A DNA stretch of 23,478 nt from JBKJZO01 sp046715235 (lineage in GTDB: Bacteria > Actinomycetota > Actinomycetes > BP-191). The translations under genes and the position numbers were made by a program. Location: contig JBKJZO010000065.1 of assembly GCA_046715235.1 (NCBI GenBank), forward strand, positions 1-23,478, written 5' to 3'. Below, one piece after another: positions 15,201 to 22,073 of the stretch; position 1 is the first letter of the stretch; each line of letters starts with the position of its first letter. The notes beneath the pieces were generated by a model. The model saw nothing but the letters and a program-made list of their open reading frames with translations. It did not search any database and was not told where the DNA came from.

Positions 15201-17377
15201 GAGCCGAAGCTAAAGCTGGCTTCGCCCGAGGCTTCGGCGCTCGTCTCGAGCGAAACCGTCCGGAGCAGGGCATTGTTTGTCGAACCGGACTCAGTACCCC
15301 CGACGTCTGCGAAGAACGGGGCGATCATCGGAGGAGTAGACGCATCAATCGCAAAGGGTGTGTATTCCCGCGAGGGCTCGTTGAACGTCACGTTGCCGTT
15401 GTCGTTGACATACAGATATGTGTATGTCCTTCCGTAGAAGTTTATCGGAAACGGGAGGTCGACGGCTGGTGATGACTCGTCGTTGTTAAGCTCCCGCGTT
15501 GTGGCCATGCATCCTGCCGCGCTCACTATGGCGCGCGCGTGCGATATTAATCGCGCCGTCCATGTTACCGGGAGCCAGTCGGTGGCGGTACGCGAATCCG
15601 GGTTGAGGTCGACCCGAGTGATGACCAGCGACGCGAAGACGTCCGACTCCGTGACCGGCAGTGTCAGATTGCCGTTAGGGTCGACTGTTGCGGTTCTCTC
15701 GTCGGATGACGGATACACCGTCTCGCCTTCATAGCGATCCCAGGTTGTCAGCGAATACCTCAACGAACCTCCGCCGCCGACTTTGACCTGTATTGATCCG
15801 CTTCGGCCCGCCTCGCCTGGCAACACGAAGTCCACATACAGCGCGCCGCCCGGCTGGAGCTCTGTCGGGTGATCCGGTTGGGATTTCGGCGCCAGTGGCC
15901 CCGTCGGCGGGATTTCGGCCTCGGAGACGACCTGCCCCCAACCAAGGCGTTGAACGTTGTGAGCGGGCCGATTCGCCGCCGCCGCAAAATCTGGACCGGG
16001 GTCATCGCCCTTCGAATGATTTGAATCGTTCAGCACGGCTGGCCACAGGTATTGCGCGTCGGTGTCCACATAGCCGCGCTCGTAGTTTGAGCGCGCGAAC
16101 TCCAACATTGTGTCACTAACATCCAGTCCGTACCCAATACTCAGCACGTTCTGAATGGCGGTCAAAGGTAGCTCCTGAAGTTCCCAGGTGTGCCTGACCG
16201 CGTCAACGTCCGCAGTGATTTCCGTGAGAAAGACGGGGAAGGGGAACGTCGAATACTGGCGCCGGGCGCCGAATCCGTCCCACGCGTTCAGGGCACGGTT
16301 TGGCGCATCATAGAATGCCGCCAAGCTATTCGCGTACTCACCTTCCTCGCCCGGGAAAACAGTCGCGCCGTAGTCGTCGCTGTAGCTGATGTGCGCCGCC
16401 CACTCGGCTGTGCTTTCCATCCACCAATTGATCGAGCTCAGGTCCTGCAACAACATCTCGTTGCTGATGTATGTGTACTGGAAAGCGTGGAACAGCTCGT
16501 GCCGTGGCAGATAGTTGTAGCTTGACGGTTCCGATGGCAGCAAGATAACGGCCTGGTTGCCCTCGCCGATCCCACCAAAAGGGAACGTCAGTCCGGCGTT
16601 GTCGTTGTCATCGAAGCCGACGAAGATATCGAGTGGCCGTGAGTGATGCGCGACGTAGCGCAAGGCGACATAAGCGTCGTATGAAGTCTCGAAAGCCTCG
16701 GCCATTGTGTCGATACCGTCGGTGATATTGTTGTTGTTATCGTCGACAAATGGCACCCCCGGGAAAAGGACGCGGTCACCGTCTGTGATTTTTTCGTTGT
16801 AGTAAATGTTGAAGCGCGGAGTGGAGTGCACGCATTGAAAGTCGTGCAGGTAAAAGGTCCAATCCTGGTCACAGTTATTCGTCGCCCCTGCGACGGCAGA
16901 GGCCGAGAAGCCTTTCGCCGAACCGCCGGGTGCCTGGGCGGAAACCGGTTTCGCGGTCAGTTTGTCCACCAGCCATGCGCGCGTCTCCGGCGAGGCTTGA
17001 GGCGCAAAAGAGAGAGCGTGCGCGAGGTAGAGTCCGGCTCCTTCACCAAGCGGCTTCGTGGGGCGCAGGTCCGCGGGGATAGTGCCCGGCGCCAACACTG
17101 ACGACACCGAGTATCTCAGCATCTGGTCGACCGACAGTTTTTTGGCTCGCCACGCCGGCAGCACCCGGTCGCCGGTGAAGGAGTGCGGCGGGCCAGTCTT
17201 CGGCTTCGGCTTCGGCTTCGGCTTCGGGACGGGCCGATACTTGTGAGGCCTGGAGGGCTTCGCCACGGCCTTCGACTTCGCTCGGCGCTCGGGCGCGTCG
17301 TCCTTGGTTGCGGAACGCTTGTGGTCGTCTGCGGACGGCAAGGCCTCTGCCGCTTGCGCGGGTGCCGCGGTGGCCAT
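12251..17377 (-). CDS. Giant secreted metalloprotease-like protein with NIDO, carboxypeptidase-regulatory-like and HYR domains; signal peptide apparently frameshifted
   Basis: The open frame encodes 1708 residues. Residues 1-12 (ending APAQA-AEA) are the tail of a Sec signal peptide whose start lies in another frame from ATG 17438. Then come a Lys/Pro linker (to about 66), a propeptide-like domain (67-142), and a zinc-metallopeptidase region with HELFH (H293, E294, H297) and WWMESTAEW (E321 or E325 as third ligand), which fits gluzincins. A NIDO-like domain lies at about 630-852, two carboxypeptidase-regulatory-like modules at about 860-945 and 1050-1130, and four HYR/Ig-like modules at 1157-1446. 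The C-terminal 260 residues are an unassigned beta-rich tail. There is no LPxTG or C-terminal membrane anchor, so it is probably released or held by partners. The protease call rests on the two motifs. Two lipoprotein genes follow immediately. Confidence 0.85.
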   Translation of the reverse strand: MATAAPAQAAEALPSADDHKRSATKDDAPERRAKSKAVAKPSRPHKYRPVPKPKPKPKPKTGPPHSFTGDRVLPAWRAKKLSVDQMLRYSVSSVLAPGTIPADLRPTKPLGEGAGLYLAHALSFAPQASPETRAWLVDKLTAKPVSAQAPGGSAKGFSASAVAGATNNCDQDWTFYLHDFQCVHSTPRFNIYYNEKITDGDRVLFPGVPFVDDNNNNITDGIDTMAEAFETSYDAYVALRYVAHHSRPLDIFVGFDDNDNAGLTFPFGGIGEGNQAVILLPSEPSSYNYLPRHELFHAFQYTYISNEMLLQDLSSINWWMESTAEWAAHISYSDDYGATVFPGEEGEYANSLAAFYDAPNRALNAWDGFGARRQYSTFPFPVFLTEITADVDAVRHTWELQELPLTAIQNVLSIGYGLDVSDTMLEFARSNYERGYVDTDAQYLWPAVLNDSNHSKGDDPGPDFAAAANRPAHNVQRLGWGQVVSEAEIPPTGPLAPKSQPDHPTELQPGGALYVDFVLPGEAGRSGSIQVKVGGGGSLRYSLTTWDRYEGETVYPSSDERTATVDPNGNLTLPVTESDVFASLVITRVDLNPDSRTATDWLPVTWTARLISHARAIVSAAGCMATTRELNNDESSPAVDLPFPINFYGRTYTYLYVNDNGNVTFNEPSREYTPFAIDASTPPMIAPFFADVGGTESGSTNNALLRTVSLETSAEASGEASFSFGSVTYQGRPAFCVNWDRVGYYREHTDKLNSFQLLLVDRSDVGPGDFDIIFNYNHVGWETGDASGGDSGYGGTPAAVGFTAGTGNPAHAYMHPYSMQTGQFLDGGPHSLIANNVGALDTPGRYVFHVNNGATPTQSGMRGTVTVDGEPAIGAPVQICQTEREGACVFMTRTGADGTYDALGLNAGTYYVIAFPPVGLDAVPRAVNGITVSPESITTVDIALSRLVDADSDTTITPSFGDPAGIPVVYWEDPLVLRTAGCTGGAGSYRVVMHTTGAVLATGPMVEVDPGVYSATLGPFYPNHGYVEISITILCPDGTVEATSFWVYIDPSGTIVTPNGEPVSGATVRLLRSDTAAGPFSLVPDGSDLMSPANRNNPVTTGSSGHFGWDVVAGFYRVEASKPGCLAVDGTDTVRSKILTIPPAVTGLELVLVCNRPPELVVRDRTVEGNAAGGFAGNPEGVTSTDPDGDAVTLTNDQPAFLPLGANDVQWRAVDANGGDVTATQRVTVEDTTAPAITCPPNLVASSTAVVLGDPTVTDVVDPRPSLSNNAPASFPSGTTDVTWAAADASGNSGECVQRVTLNRPAEIVVVDRTVEGNVAGGFSGDAAGVTASDPDGNVVSLTNDQPALLPLGVTTVQWTASDGYTDVQASQQVTVVDTTPPSIVCASAGGSTLVAPAVNDVVDAEPAVANDAPAMFPAGTTTVTWTATDSSGNRGTCTQHITISGTTTAAYTGSRILPTGGSVTPAASLTASAATCVEGRRVSFSLDRHPVSGALTPFSLGVGVSSDTGSAIAPTLTAARWSEGVYRVSVSGAETSQCSAFSATGVVVVTASGLLAAGAGQYTLPTQAAERVDFAFYARRKGSRVNGAVVLVTPKGWLLAGSVTDYSKAASGSSTVGTISGTGVLWRWDPGASAGAGSWKLASGAVSFRLSVEDVAAGGAVVGCTYLCTPGHVYSTGVQISYTPPAAAPALPNSDRQRLTNGVVWMV
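13040..13909 (-). repeat. Tandem A-B-A-B array of HYR/Ig-like modules
   Basis: Four modules of about 65-79 residues alternate between two types. Type A (13673-13909 and 13235-13468) shares VxDRTVEGNxAGGF, then DPDG, LTNDQPA, LPLG and VQW. Type B (13469-13672 and 13040-13234) shares DVVD, NxAPAxFPxGTTxVTW and ADxSGNxGxC. The pair A-B was therefore duplicated as a unit. Type A has no cysteines and type B has two. Such modules usually act as spacers or adhesive arms on secreted proteins. Confidence 0.85.
16952..17179 (-). repeat. Paralogous propeptide-like domain copy in the giant protein
   Basis: This stretch encodes residues 67-142 of the giant protein, the counterpart of 11406-11633. It lies between the signal/linker region and the metallopeptidase part, the usual place of a propeptide. 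It contains RVLPAWRAKKLSVDQ and IPADLRPTKPL. Confidence 0.8.
17198..17227. repeat. Five perfect CTTCGG hexamer repeats
   Basis: Five tandem CTTCGG units on the plus strand encode the Lys-Pro run (PKPKPKPKPK) between signal peptide and propeptide-like domain of the giant protein. Changes in unit number would stay in frame and only alter linker length. Confidence 0.95.
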
Positions 17378-17438
17378 GCCCAGGCCTGTTCCGGAACAGA
17401 ACCAGGACAGCCAGAAAGTGTGCGATGACGCGGCGCAT
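17378..17438 (-). pseudogene. Signal-peptide start of the giant protein, out of frame by one base
   Basis: ATG 17438 opens MRRVIAHFLAVLVL, a textbook n- and h-region, and then continues in a frame that reads as shadow (FRNRPGHGHRG). The giant frame just upstream of its first ATG reads SGTGLGMATAAPAQA, a textbook h/c-region with an AxA site. Skipping one base near 17396 joins the two exactly. The giant frame itself has no ATG, GTG or TTG between the upstream TGA (about 17461-17463) and ATG 17377. The junction lies in a 14-base palindrome, CTGTTCCGGAACAG (17386-17399). The cause could be a real mutation, a sequencing or assembly error, or recoding. Confidence 0.75.
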
Positions 17439-17643
17439 TGCGCCCCCCAAATTCCCCCGGATCAGGACATGCGCCTGAGTCCTCGTGGAGTGTCACAGGG
17501 CTACTACTGGCCAGCAAGCAGTTCCGCGAAAGAGCCGGAAATGGAGCTTTTGATGGGTGTATCCAGCGTCGCGAGGCGAAATGTCCGGCTTCTGCATCCG
17601 TAACGCCGGCGACGTCCGGAGGCTCGGATCGTGCGGTTCATCG

Positions 17644-17889
17644 CACGGGTCTGCTCATAGACCGCAGACCCGGGTGGTCGAGCTGCGCAGCCGCATTGGT
17701 GATTGGGAAGGTGACCTGATCGTCGGGCGGATGAGCCAGTCCGCGATCGGCGCAGCCCCTCTCGTGCAGCTGGTGCACCTGCCGAACGAGGTACAGCGCG
17801 GAACGTTCCGCGTGGCTGAAACCAGCCCTCGCAACCTCCCGGAGCATGCGCGGTTCGCCCTGACCTGGGATCAGGGGCCGGAGATGTGC
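17644..17889 (+). pseudogene. IS30-family transposase remnant (part of the catalytic domain)
   Basis: The plus-strand frame shows HRPQTRVVELRSRIGDWEGDLIVG, SQSAIG, LVHLP, and NLPEHARFALTWDQGPEM. These match in order the IS30 DDE domain (...GHWEGDLI..., ...LVHLP..., ...LTWDQG.EM...). The first two catalytic aspartates (WEGD and TWD) are present. The stretch between SAIG and LVHLP is shortened. Similarity stops after WDQGPEM, so the third acidic residue and the C-terminus are gone. The N-terminal part is also missing or unrecognisable. The element is dead. The bases from 17439 to 17643 hold no gene I can support and probably contain the promoter of the giant gene, but I see no convincing -35/-10 pair. 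Confidence 0.8.
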
Positions 17890-17890
17890 A

Positions 17891-17995
17891 TCACCGCCAG
17901 GCTCGCCAGCCGTCGCGCTGCTCGGCCCGCCCGGTGCGCAGCTTTCGTGTCAGAGTGTCCACATCGAGCTGCCGCTTGCGGCCGCGCCTACCCAT
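17891..17995 (-). pseudogene. N-terminal IS30-type transposase fragment on the opposite strand
   Basis: ATG 17995 opens a 34-codon frame, MGRRGRKRQLDV..., ending at TGA 17893-17891. The first twelve residues resemble the N-terminus of some actinobacterial IS30-family transposases; the remainder (TLTRKLRTGRAEQRDG) does not continue the similarity clearly. It abuts the plus-strand IS30 fragment with almost no gap, pointing the other way. The remaining 97 bases up to the rodA stop hold no gene; they contain the palindrome TGTCGCGACA (18019-18028), which might belong to an element end. Confidence 0.45.
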
Positions 17996-18092
17996 CGCCC
18001 CCCTTGCTTTGGCAGGAGTGTCGCGACAAGCTCTGGAACCCTCGCACCGACCAAGAGACCCGAGCGCGAAAGGATGGGGGTCGGGAGCCGGG

Positions 18093-19271
18093 TTAGTCGC
18101 GGCTGCGCATGTGGACGTTCTGGAGCAGACCGACTGCGAGCATGTTGGCGAACATCGACGAGCCGCCGTACGAGACGAACGGCAACGGCAGCCCGGTGAC
18201 CGGCATGATGCCCATCGTCATGCCGATGTTCACGAACGCCTGGAACGAGAACCAGGAGACAACGCCCGCGGCGACCATCACCCCGAAGCTGTCGCCGGCG
18301 TTCCACGCGATGCGCAAACCACGCCAGATGACGACAAGGACTAGGAGCAGCACCACCCCCGCTCCGACGAAGCCGAGTTCCTCGCCCGCGACCGTGAAAA
18401 TGAAGTCGGTCTGCTGCTCGGGCACATAGGCGCCCTTGGTCTGCACACCGTTGAACAGGCCGAGTCCCCACACGCCGCCGCTGCCGATGGCGATCTTCGC
18501 CTGGTAGGTCTGCAACCCGGCCCCGCTTGTGCTCACGCTCTTGCTGTCGAAGGCGACGGTCAACCGCTCCTTCTGGTACTCCGCCAGCGCGTCGAAATGC
18601 AGGATGCCCCAGCCCGCCAGGACGCCGACCACGACCAGGCCCATCAGCCACCGCCGCGGCGCCCCGGACACCGCGATCATGCCGAGCAGCGTGAAGATAA
18701 AAACCATCGTCGTGCCGAAGTCCGGCTGCAGCATGATCAGGGCCATCGGTACGGCGGCGAGCGCGAGTACGACGAGGACGTCGACGTCGCGCGGATCGGC
18801 CTCGTTGTCGCGTTTCTCGGCCAGGATCATCGCGACACCGAGTACGAGTGCCACCTTGGCGAACTCAGCCGGCTGGATCTGGAACCCGCCTGGCACGTCT
18901 ATCCACGATCGCTGGCCCTTGTGGATCGATCCGAGGAACGTGAGCACCGCGATCAGACCCGCGCACGATGCGACATAGATGACCGGGGCGTACGCGCGGA
19001 GCAGGCTGTAGTTGAAACTCGACGCGATCGCCGCGAGAACCAGTCCGATCACCAGGTTGAGCAGATGCCGTTTGAGGAATCCGTCCTCGAACTTCACCCG
19101 CGTAGCCGACCAGATCAACAACGATCCAATGATCCCGAGTGCAACGACGGCGAAGGTGAGCACCCAGTCCATTCGCCGCAGTATCGAGTTGCGGGCAAAA
19201 GCCTTGCTGCGCAACGAGTCCCGGCTGGTCAGCGACACCGGCGAGGCGCGGGGAGTGGACAGCTCGCTCAC
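18093..19271 (-). CDS. rodA: RodA, SEDS-family peptidoglycan glycosyltransferase
   Basis: RodA polymerises lipid II into glycan strands for cell elongation, paired with the transpeptidase PBP2 encoded just upstream. It is a 392-residue polytopic membrane protein with about ten helices. SEDS motifs are RSWIDVPGGFQIQPAEFAKV (121-140), LQPDFGT (181-187), YVPEQQTDFIFTVAGEELGF (282-301) and GLPLPFVSYGGSS (360-372). A cytoplasmic N-terminus of about 33 residues precedes the first helix. The GTG start overlaps the mrdA stop by four bases (GTGA at 19268-19271), which favours one-to-one production with its partner. Downstream lies the IS30 debris. Confidence 0.96.
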   Translation of the reverse strand: MSELSTPRASPVSLTSRDSLRSKAFARNSILRRMDWVLTFAVVALGIIGSLLIWSATRVKFEDGFLKRHLLNLVIGLVLAAIASSFNYSLLRAYAPVIYVASCAGLIAVLTFLGSIHKGQRSWIDVPGGFQIQPAEFAKVALVLGVAMILAEKRDNEADPRDVDVLVVLALAAVPMALIMLQPDFGTTMVFIFTLLGMIAVSGAPRRWLMGLVVVGVLAGWGILHFDALAEYQKERLTVAFDSKSVSTSGAGLQTYQAKIAIGSGGVWGLGLFNGVQTKGAYVPEQQTDFIFTVAGEELGFVGAGVVLLLVLVVIWRGLRIAWNAGDSFGVMVAAGVVSWFSFQAFVNIGMTMGIMPVTGLPLPFVSYGGSSMFANMLAVGLLQNVHMRSRD

Positions 19272-21544
19272 TCGAGCCCACCTCCCCGCCGGCCGGGGAG
19301 GTCAGCCGCAGGCATGCCGATCGGAGTTGGCGCGGTCGCCGGCGTCGGCGTCGGCGTCGGCGTACTCGCCGGCCTGATCGTCACCTTGGTGTACGGGTCG
19401 AACACCCGGCCGTCGCGCAGAATGGTCGGCAACTTCTCGGGAAGCGCACCATCGCGCAGAGCGGCCTCGCGACCCTCGAGTCCGTAGATGGTGTCCCAAA
19501 TCTCGCGTAGGGCGGGCGCTGCGGCAGTGCCGCCCGGGCCGGCCTCTTCGAGAGCCACCACGACGACATAGCGTGGGTCGGCGACCGGTCCGAACGACGA
19601 GAACCACGAGGTCGTGTGCTTGTTGGACACCTCGGCAGTGCCGGTCTTGCCGCCGACAGCGAGCTCACTGAACGGAAACGCCTCGAAACGCTCGTCGCAG
19701 GCCACCGTCGCGTCCGCCATACCGAAAGCGCACCGTGCGGTGCCGGTCTTCGGCACGTCGGCCAGCGCGTTCTTCATGTAGTCAAGGATCTCCTGAGGGA
19801 GTCCCAGCTTGGACGTCACCTTCGGCTTGATCTCGGACTTCTTGGCACCCCCCGGCGCGACGATGGCTCGCGCGATGTGCGGCTCCATGACATTGCCGCC
19901 GTTGACCAGGGCGGCGTACGACACCGCGAGCTGCAGCGGTGTCGTAAGCACATAGCCCTGACCGACCGCGAGGTTGGCGTGGTCACCGCCGCGGTACTTC
20001 GATCCGTTCTGGCACAAGTCGGTGAAGAGCTTGCCCGCTTTGGATTCTGGCGGGTTCGCCTTCGCCTGCTTGCAGTTGTAGGGGTGAAGTCGTGTATTGA
20101 GGTCGGCGATGAACTTGCGCGTCGGCACCGCGCCATTGCCTTCGGACGGAAGGTCGATACCGGTCTTGCGGCCGAAGCCGAAGCGCAGCGCCATCTTCTG
20201 CACGAACTCGTTGGGTTGCAGGTTGGCTGCGATCCGCGCTTCGTCGATCTTCCAGTCCTCGTAAGCCAACTTGTAGTACGACGTGTCGCAAGACTTCACG
20301 AGCACGTCCTTCCAGGTGAGCAGTCCTTCCTCGCCGAGACCCTCGAAGTTGCTCTTGGCGTCAGAGCCGACCAGGAACGTGCCGGGGCACTCCTGAAGAT
20401 CGCCCAGACTTCCGCCGCTAGTCAGTCGCGCCGCGGTCGACACGTGCTTGAACGTCGAACCCGGAGCGAACTCGCCCTGGACCGCCCGAGAGAACAGGGG
20501 CCTGGTCTTCTCGTCGAAGAGCTCCTTGTACTCCGGCGAATCGATGGCAATGCCTTGGAGGAACTTCATCGGGTCGAACGTCGGGTAGCTCGCCATCGCG
20601 ACAACGCGGCCGGTCTTCGCCTCGAGTACGACGGCAGCACCTGAGGGCGCCGTGAAGTGCTTGCCTTTGATCTCGTCGGAGCAGTCGACGCAGTCGTCGA
20701 CCGTCTCACGCGCCTTGAGGATCGCCCGCTTGAGGATGTCCTCGACGCTGGCCTGCACGCTCATGTCGAGGCTGAGGATCAGGTCGGAACCGGGCTTCGG
20801 ATCGGTGGAGTCGACAACGCGCGTAACGGCGCCGGCCCTGTTGATCTCAACCGTGTCGCGACCGCGCTCACCGCGTAGCTGCAGGTCGTACTGCAACTCG
20901 AGCCCAGCCTTGCCGATCAGGTCACCCGCTTCGTAGTCGTGCTGTTGGTAGTACGGCTTGGTGACGTCATCGTTGATCGGCTGGATGTAGCCGAGCAGGT
21001 GGGCGGCCAACTCGTGCCGGGGGTACTCGCGGACGGGCACCAGCATCGCGTCGATCCCGGGGAAGTCCTCGGCGTGTTCCTCGATGAGGAACGCCACCCG
21101 CTGGCTGACGTCCCGCTTGATGGGGATCGGCTGGAACGGGGAGCCATTCCAGCACTTGCCCTTGACCCCGCGATTCTCCGGCTTGGGATTCTTCCGGTCG
21201 CAGGTGACGACCGCGTCGGCGATGTCAGCCTCGGGCATCTGCAGGAGGCCGCTGAGGCGCTTCACCATGTCCGCGCGCTTGGCCTTGTCCCGCGGCACTT
21301 CGCGAGCACTCGCGGTGACGACGAACTTCGTGACGTTCTTGGCTAGTTCCTTGCCCTGCGCGTCGAGGATGCGCCCACGCGGCGCGGGTGTGACGATCTG
21401 CTCGTAGCTCTGCCGCTGCGCCTGCGCGACGTACTGCGCGCTGTTCATCACCTGAAGGAACCACAGCCGCGACGCCAGCGTCAGGAACAACGAGAGGACG
21501 AGCAGCTGCAGCACCAGTAGGCGCAGGCGTGAGCGGTCACTCAC
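19268..21544 (-). CDS. mrdA: Penicillin-binding protein 2 (class B transpeptidase of elongation)
   Basis: This is a 758-residue inner-membrane protein with one N-terminal anchor helix (about 8-30). A PBP dimerisation/pedestal region follows from about 48 (VTPAPRGRILDAQG), then the transpeptidase domain with STFK (nucleophile S363, K366), SCD (418-420, the S-x-D form usual in PBP2) and KTG (633-635). A second KTG at 599-601 is not in the catalytic position. The C-terminus is a Pro/Thr tail (TPTPTPTPATAPTP) encoded by GGCGTC repeats near 19341-19358. Ten cysteines lie outside the membrane (115, 131, 285, 288, 386, 419, 491, 511, 605, 616). The start is GTG 21544, with GGGGAGG six bases upstream. 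It is 19 bases after mreD and overlaps rodA. Confidence 0.96.
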   Translation of the reverse strand: MSDRSRLRLLVLQLLVLSLFLTLASRLWFLQVMNSAQYVAQAQRQSYEQIVTPAPRGRILDAQGKELAKNVTKFVVTASAREVPRDKAKRADMVKRLSGLLQMPEADIADAVVTCDRKNPKPENRGVKGKCWNGSPFQPIPIKRDVSQRVAFLIEEHAEDFPGIDAMLVPVREYPRHELAAHLLGYIQPINDDVTKPYYQQHDYEAGDLIGKAGLELQYDLQLRGERGRDTVEINRAGAVTRVVDSTDPKPGSDLILSLDMSVQASVEDILKRAILKARETVDDCVDCSDEIKGKHFTAPSGAAVVLEAKTGRVVAMASYPTFDPMKFLQGIAIDSPEYKELFDEKTRPLFSRAVQGEFAPGSTFKHVSTAARLTSGGSLGDLQECPGTFLVGSDAKSNFEGLGEEGLLTWKDVLVKSCDTSYYKLAYEDWKIDEARIAANLQPNEFVQKMALRFGFGRKTGIDLPSEGNGAVPTRKFIADLNTRLHPYNCKQAKANPPESKAGKLFTDLCQNGSKYRGGDHANLAVGQGYVLTTPLQLAVSYAALVNGGNVMEPHIARAIVAPGGAKKSEIKPKVTSKLGLPQEILDYMKNALADVPKTGTARCAFGMADATVACDERFEAFPFSELAVGGKTGTAEVSNKHTTSWFSSFGPVADPRYVVVVALEEAGPGGTAAAPALREIWDTIYGLEGREAALRDGALPEKLPTILRDGRVFDPYTKVTIRPASTPTPTPTPATAPTPIGMPAADLPGRRGGGLE

Positions 21545-21563
21545 TCCGGACCTCCCCAGGCGG

Positions 21564-22073
21564 TCACCACTCGCGAACCGTCGGGTCGACGCGCCGGTTG
21601 AGGGCGCTGACAGCGGCGAAGACGAACGGGGTTAGAAGGGCATCGTACAAGGCGATTCTGGGCACATCGGCCGCGAGCGAACCCCACGAGATGCGCGGAT
21701 CACCGAGCAGTTTGAGTACGGCGGCGAGAAGGATCGTGGTCAGAGCGGTGGCCCCAGCGACCATCACCATGGGGGTGGTGGCCGAGTCGCGGTCGTAGTA
21801 GTCACGGACGGTGCCGGCGCCCCACCCGGCTAGACAGAAGGCCAGCGCGCTCACTCCGAGCACATGGTCGCTGAGCAGATCGACGAGAAAGCCGGCGCCG
21901 AAGCCCGTAACCACGCCCGCTAGCGGGCCGTCGTACAGCGCAATGCACAGGACGACGACCAGCACGAGATCCGGGCGCGGACCGAGGAAGGTCATGCGGG
22001 CGAACACAGATGCCTGCAGCGCAAGCGCGGTGATCACCCCCAGGATCGCGAGCAGGATGCGGCTGCCGCTCAT
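21564..22073 (-). CDS. mreD: Rod shape-determining protein MreD
   Basis: MreD is 169 residues of almost wholly hydrophobic sequence with five to six membrane helices (about 5-25, 33-48, 50-68, 71-90, 100-124, 137-159). It contains the family pattern RPDLVLVVVLCIALYDGPLAGVVTGFGAGFLVDLLS. It links MreC and the RodA-PBP2 synthase in the elongation complex. The start is ATG 22073, overlapping the mreC stop by four bases (ATGA). The longer open frame to 22229 is shadow of mreC. Confidence 0.93.
   Translation of the reverse strand: MSGSRILLAILGVITALALQASVFARMTFLGPRPDLVLVVVLCIALYDGPLAGVVTGFGAGFLVDLLSDHVLGVSALAFCLAGWGAGTVRDYYDRDSATTPMVMVAGATALTTILLAAVLKLLGDPRISWGSLAADVPRIALYDALLTPFVFAAVSALNRRVDPTVREW

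Noticed and set aside
17043..17450. Minus-strand 135-codon frame as a separate gene
   Set aside because: Only its first part (from ATG 17438) is meaningful, as the signal-peptide start of the giant protein; after about 17396 it reads as shadow of that gene.
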